From NCBI GenBank assembly GCA_008694505.1, contig VZDJ01000301.1:7579274-7643273 (forward strand): a stretch of 64,000 nucleotides of DNA, given 5' to 3'. The notes under the pieces are model-generated. The model was not told where the DNA came from, ran no database searches, and saw nothing but the letters and a program-made list of their open reading frames with translations. Positions 59,630 to 64,000 of the stretch are shown here, in pieces (the first letter of the stretch is position 1; every line of letters starts with the position of its first letter). The stretch comes from Cyanoderma ruficeps (Eukaryota > Chordata > Aves > Passeriformes > Timaliidae). A program made the translations under genes and the position numbers.

Positions 59630-62332
59630 CTAAAGGAAAGAAAATAAATTGGTAAGTGAGACATGGATGTAGGTTATTTACATTTTCATAAACCCTCCTT
59701 GGAGAAATTGCATTTACACCATGAATACAGGTACACCAGAGGCACTGGGGTACTGGGAAATGGGGTGTCTTTGGCAGAGATGCAGGGTGATGCAAGCCAC
59801 AGAATTTTCTTCGATCTCCAATTTACCACGGTGGGCAAAACAGCAATGAAATTAAAGGAAAATCTCTTCACAGTCTTATCTAAAAGCTCTGCTGAGTTTC
59901 CAGAACTCTACTAAACAAGCTTGAGAGAAACAGAAAGCAAAAACTAGGATTCCCAAAAGGCGTAGGAGCCTTTTGTAATAATGTGTCTATACAAACTAAG
60001 CACCTGCCAGATTCTTTATTTCAAAATTAAATGGAACAGTGTGCTGGTGTTCCTGGGACAGAACTTCCTTCTGTCATCACAAATTTTTATCACACGAGCA
60101 GGCAAAACTGCTCCCTGTAACACAAAAATGCCATTCCCTCTGCAGTAGCAAACAAAATTAACTCAAGTGCATCAGAATATATAATCTTAAAAACTTCTCT
60201 GCATTTTGCATTTGGAAAGCAATTCTTGTTCTGCGTGTCTCAAGAAATGTTTTTGGATTTACTCTTTACTCAAAATTCTTGGTGATACTTTGTGCTCTCC
60301 TGTGAAGTTGCTCCTAATTTCAAGCAAAAGGTGGCTCACCATCTATTCACAATATCCTCATAGCTAAGAAACTGATTTGTAATTTCGCTGTATTAGAACA
60401 GCCTTGGGATGTGGGGTTTTGGGTAGGGTGTGGTTGGCTGACCCCAGGCAGCTGCCAAGCACCCACAGAGCTGCTCCCTCAGCACCATCCCCAGGGCATG
60501 GAAAGGAAAAGACCAAGAAAGCTCCTGGATCAAGATAAATTTGGTTTAAGAGGTGAAGGAAAGAGAAAAACTTAAGTGAAGCAAAGGGCATGACTCGGTC
60601 CCTCCCTCAGACAACTGCCCAGCTACCCTTGAACAACCTCTACCCTGGATGCCAAACCCTCCTTCTCTTCCTTCTATCCCAGTTTTTATTGCAGTAGCCA
60701 GAACATTGGCATGTCAGCCACAGTTTTAGCCACAAATCCAAAGCACAGCACCATACAGGCTGCTACAAAATAAGTCAACACCATTCCTACCAGACCCAGT
60801 CCCTTCGACAAGTTGGTCAATTAAAAAACAGCCTATAAAGCTTAAAAAAATTAAATAAACCTTGAATTGAAACCTTTATGTAGTGTTCTAATATCTTCAC
60901 AACTTCTTATGTGCTATATTAGCAGAAAAGTTTGTATTTACACAGCCTGGAATAAACTTTTAGAGAACTTCATCCCTGGCAGTGGGAGACCCCCAGTGAC
61001 ACTGGTGTCACCTGAGCCATGGTCTGCACAATCCAACCCCACCCGACCCTGGCAGGGGCCAAACCCCACCTACCCCACCCTGACCAAAACTTCCACCCCA
61101 CCAAACTCAGCCCTCACAATGAAACTGAAATTCAACTCCACCCCTGCACTTCCTCACTTCCAACACACACAGAGAGGGAGGGAGGGTACAAGGAAGAGAA
61201 GCTCTGGAGTTGTAAATTCATAAAAAGGCTTTAAATAAAAAAAACTTGAATAATCTCTAGGAAAATGGCCTCATCCTGACACTTGTCAAGTTTTTTCTAC
61301 TTACTCAGATCATTCTAATAATTTAAATAATCACATATAATCTACTTATACTGCAGCTAGTATGCAGTGATCTGATTTTAGCTTCAGATGGCATTTGTCC
61401 ATATTTTAGGACTCACATTTTAACATGCTTATATATTTACACACGAAATTATCAGGTCATCTCTATTTTCAAANGTTTATTTTAGGTGCTCTTAAATAAT
61501 TCTATAAACACAACAAGTTGAATTGAATTACTTCCACTCAAACTGTTCAAAAAGGGTTACATGAAAAATGACTTATTTTTCTTCAAGGCTAGTTGGACAA
61601 AGCTGTTCTTTAAGGAAAAAATACATAGGTGAGAAATGGTTTCAATGCAATCATTAAGCCAGTAGTTTTAGCAGAGACTGGATTTATAAAACAACCAGGA
61701 AAGATTTCCCTCATGCACTGGGACCAGCTCAAGAAATGAGAAGCAAGACAAAGTTTTAGTGCAGAGATGCTGAGAAACTGTCGCAAAGTCAAAGGGAACA
61801 AGGATCTGTCAGTGCAGGAATCAGCAGAGGCTCGGTGACAGCTGTTCCATGAAGAGCAGGTGGATGTTGCACTGCAGTCTAGAACTCCACAGAAAATTAT
61901 GACAATCAAGCACACAGCTTACAGCTTTCTTATTAGCACAAAGAACAGAAAGGAATTAATCTCAAGAGTACTTTGCTCTTAAAATACTGAAACAAAAGTG
62001 TATTTGCACTGTGAGGTGAATAAACTCAGAGTGAAATAAATGCTAAGGAGAAAGGCAAAGCACGGGATCTAGGATGCTCCAAAGACTATGGGATTTAATT
62101 AATTCGTTATTACTAGGTGGGGAAAGACCTAGCCAAGGGCAATTGCTCTTCCTGGGCCCTCCAAGATAACCACAAAGACATGTCAGCACTTCTGAGGACT
62201 GACTCAGCAAAGGTGGTAAGGAGGTGACAGAACAGCAAACAGAACATCCTGCAAATAAATTCCCCTAGGAGTGTAAGGAAAGGGAATGTCTACGTGCTGT
62301 ACCTGATCCCACAGCACAGAAATGAGGAAAAG

Positions 62333-62497
62333 AAGTTGTGGCTGCTCCATCCCTGGAGGTGTTCAAGGTCAGGCTGGATGGAGCTGTGAGCAATCTGTTC
62401 TAGTGGAAGGTGTTCCTGCCCAGGGCAGGGCAGGGGGTGGAATGAGATGATCTTTAAGGTCCCTTCTAACCTAAACCATTCACTGAGTCTATGAAAA
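62333..62497 (+). mobile_element. CR1 LINE 3' tail, plus orientation
   Basis: The text tccatccctggaggtgttca aggtcaggctggatgg, then gtggaaggtgttcctgccca gggcaggg and gatgatctttaaggtccctt ctaacctaaaccatt is the CR1 3' consensus in order. It is 5'-truncated and lies antisense in a SKIL intron. Confidence 0.92.
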
Positions 62498-62945
62498 GAC
62501 AACTGAAGCAGCCTAAGCACCCCCAGGACAAGGAAAGGGAAACCATACTCTCAACACTGCTCTCTTAAACTCTTTTGTACATCCCAGACAAATATTCACG
62601 GGACAGAAGAAAAACCCCAAAACCTCCCCCACCGTTGTATTTTGCTCAGGTTTTCACAGCTTCTGACTCTGGTTTCACATGTTGCTTTGTAAGAAAGAAC
62701 TATACAGGTCTGCGACAGAAGACTGCAGAAAGTTTTACAATTTCATTTGTACCAGTCCAGTCCAAATTACTGCCACTGCTAATTTCAGCTGGATTTTTTT
62801 CATCTTTGCACATGAACCTCAAAGACCTCATTGTCTGCAATCTGCTGTGAGAAGAGAAGCAGCATTTATAGGTGTGAGCATGAAAGACTATTTCCACTGA
62901 TGCATCCACCATGGTGCAGTTCATATTGGAAGAATAAAGACTGAC

Positions 62946-63692
62946 ATGTCTTTATCAGTTGAAAAGCAAAGTCTCTTTGCTAGGAGACTGCATCTTCAAA
63001 TAATTCAGCATGTGGAAGCATGCCATACTGCAGACTTCCATGGGAATCTGCTGGTAAAATCTCTTCCTGCAGACTGGCACCACTGTAACAATACCTGTTA
63101 CTACAGTCAGCCTTCCTGCAACACCAACTTTTCAGAAATTTGTGCTGAAAGGTGTCAGCTCACAGCACCCCTTTTTGGGCTCAACCATCTGCGCTGCTCT
63201 TGCTGCTATTTTGAAATCCACCACAGAACATCCAACAGGCAACACGGATTTATCATCAAACCAGCAGCCACAGAAACACTGAATACATTGAAAAGAAACA
63301 GTCATGGGGCAGAAACCATTAAAAACCTATTCAAGTTTAAATTATACCCCAAAATTGTGCTTTCTAAGAACGGGAACATCTATGATATTAATGTTTCTCT
63401 GCTGCTTGTCCTATTATTTAAAGTAGAAGCTCTCCAAAGGACAAATAAGCTCTGTGTTTTGGAACCACAGCACAGACTTGCAGCAGTATTTCAGGAAAAA
63501 ATAAGATGTCTATTATTAACTATTGTCAAGATACCGGCCTACAGCTCATTACTTGGGCTGCTTAAAACCCCCTCTTTTTGGCATATTTCACTGCACAAGT
63601 GGTTTGAACAGAAAGCTCTTGCTGAACAAGCAGACTTTGGGCTTCTAAATAGCCATTTAGCAAAGCACCACTACCCTGCACACAAGTCATGA
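62946..63692 (+). other. Unassigned 248-codon open frame in SKIL intron
   Basis: The frame starts at a true ATG (acATGt, poor context) and runs 248 codons antisense to SKIL. The product would be cysteine- and histidine-rich in its first half (CNNTCYYSQPSC, EICAERC, RCSCCYF) and leucine-rich later (LLLVLLF). I recognise no domain. There is no CpG island, no obvious poly(A) site right after it and no splice-bounded partner. It may be chance, or the remnant of an old mobile element or retrocopy. Confidence 0.2.
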
Positions 63693-64000
63693 GATGGGTG
63701 GCCAGCAAGCCAGGTTGCCATCCAGCCCATGTGTGCGTGCTGGAGTACAAATAACAAATGAAGAATTCATTTGTAATACTTTATTTTCAAGCTCCTTTCT
63801 GCTTTGCTCAGCTGCTGCAGCACACACTGCATAAAACCTACTCAAAGGTCAAATGGGAGAACAAAAATTTTCACAATAGACCGAATTTTCCAGAGTCTGT
63901 ATACCTTAGGACAGAATAAGAACCAACAAAGCCAAGCCAGCTCGAATGGTTACGTGCAGCCCAAAGAGGAAAGAAATTACCACCCCTCTTAATGAGAAAT

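Larger units (their letters stand above)
59630..64000 (-). other. SKIL: SKIL intron leading to the 5' exons
   Basis: No further SKIL exon could be identified up to the window edge. The large exon with the Ski/Sno and SAND domains must lie beyond 64000 if the gene structure matches human SKIL. The stretch contains a CR1 tail near 62.4 kb, an undetermined base at 61474 and an unusually long open frame on the plus strand (62946-63692). Confidence 0.6.

Noticed and set aside
61610..61915. A 101-codon minus-strand frame in the SKIL intron as a further SKIL exon
   Set aside because: It does not resemble Ski/Sno or SAND sequence, and the visible SKIL exons already account for everything after the expected large exon.
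1..64000. tRNA, rRNA, endogenous retrovirus or full-length transposon
   Set aside because: I saw no cloverleaf with promoter boxes, no LTR pair and no gag/pol-type frames. CR1 is represented only by short 3' tails without coding capacity.
1..64000. A previously undescribed multi-gene system
   Set aside because: All convincing coding sequence belongs to three well-known vertebrate genes. The remaining open frames are isolated and unsupported.

Overview
The window is vertebrate nuclear DNA, most likely from a bird. It carries three conserved, multi-exon genes with GT-AG introns. It also has several 5'-truncated CR1 retroposon tails ending in the avian-type CCAACCC..ATTCTATGATTCT consensus, a CpG-island first exon, simple repeats and short N gaps typical of a draft assembly. 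CR1 also occurs in crocodilians and turtles; the compact introns favour a bird, but species cannot be given from this sequence.

Layout. About 1-2700 is 5' flank. About 2700-4050 is a CpG island with the probable untranslated first exon of SLC7A14. The SLC7A14 coding sequence runs on the + strand in seven exons between 15861 and 28133; their sum is exactly 771 codons plus stop, the length I recall for mammalian SLC7A14. A probable 3.7 kb 3'UTR follows, to about 31830. A convergent intergenic stretch (31.8-34.5 kb) includes an unexplained CpG-rich block. CLDN11 (claudin-11) lies on the - strand in three exons (45181 down to 35421), exactly 207 codons plus stop, with a short 3'UTR ending near 34510. 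The 45.2-48.8 kb stretch is CLDN11 upstream DNA. The last five coding exons of SKIL (SnoN) are on the - strand (59629 down to 53873), giving its C-terminal 322 residues. A probable 5 kb 3'UTR continues down to about 48845. The large first coding exon of SKIL (Ski/Sno and SAND domains) lies beyond 64000.

The three genes do not form a functional unit. SLC7A14 is a lysosomal/endomembrane member of the cationic amino-acid transporter family expressed in nervous tissue and retina. CLDN11 is the tight-junction claudin of myelin, Sertoli cells and the inner ear. SKIL is a corepressor of TGF-beta/SMAD signalling. Their order and relative orientation (SLC7A14 convergent with CLDN11 and SKIL) match, as I recall it, the human 3q26.2 neighbourhood, so this is an old syntenic block.

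I found no new multi-gene system. The points worth a second look are mostly non-coding: a POU/octamer palindrome cluster and an imperfect hairpin in SLC7A14 intron 1, a G-rich minisatellite beside exon 1, a uORF, an orphan CpG-rich block between convergent genes, a weak SKIL splice donor whose read-through would remove the coiled coil, and one unexplained 248-codon ORF in a SKIL intron.
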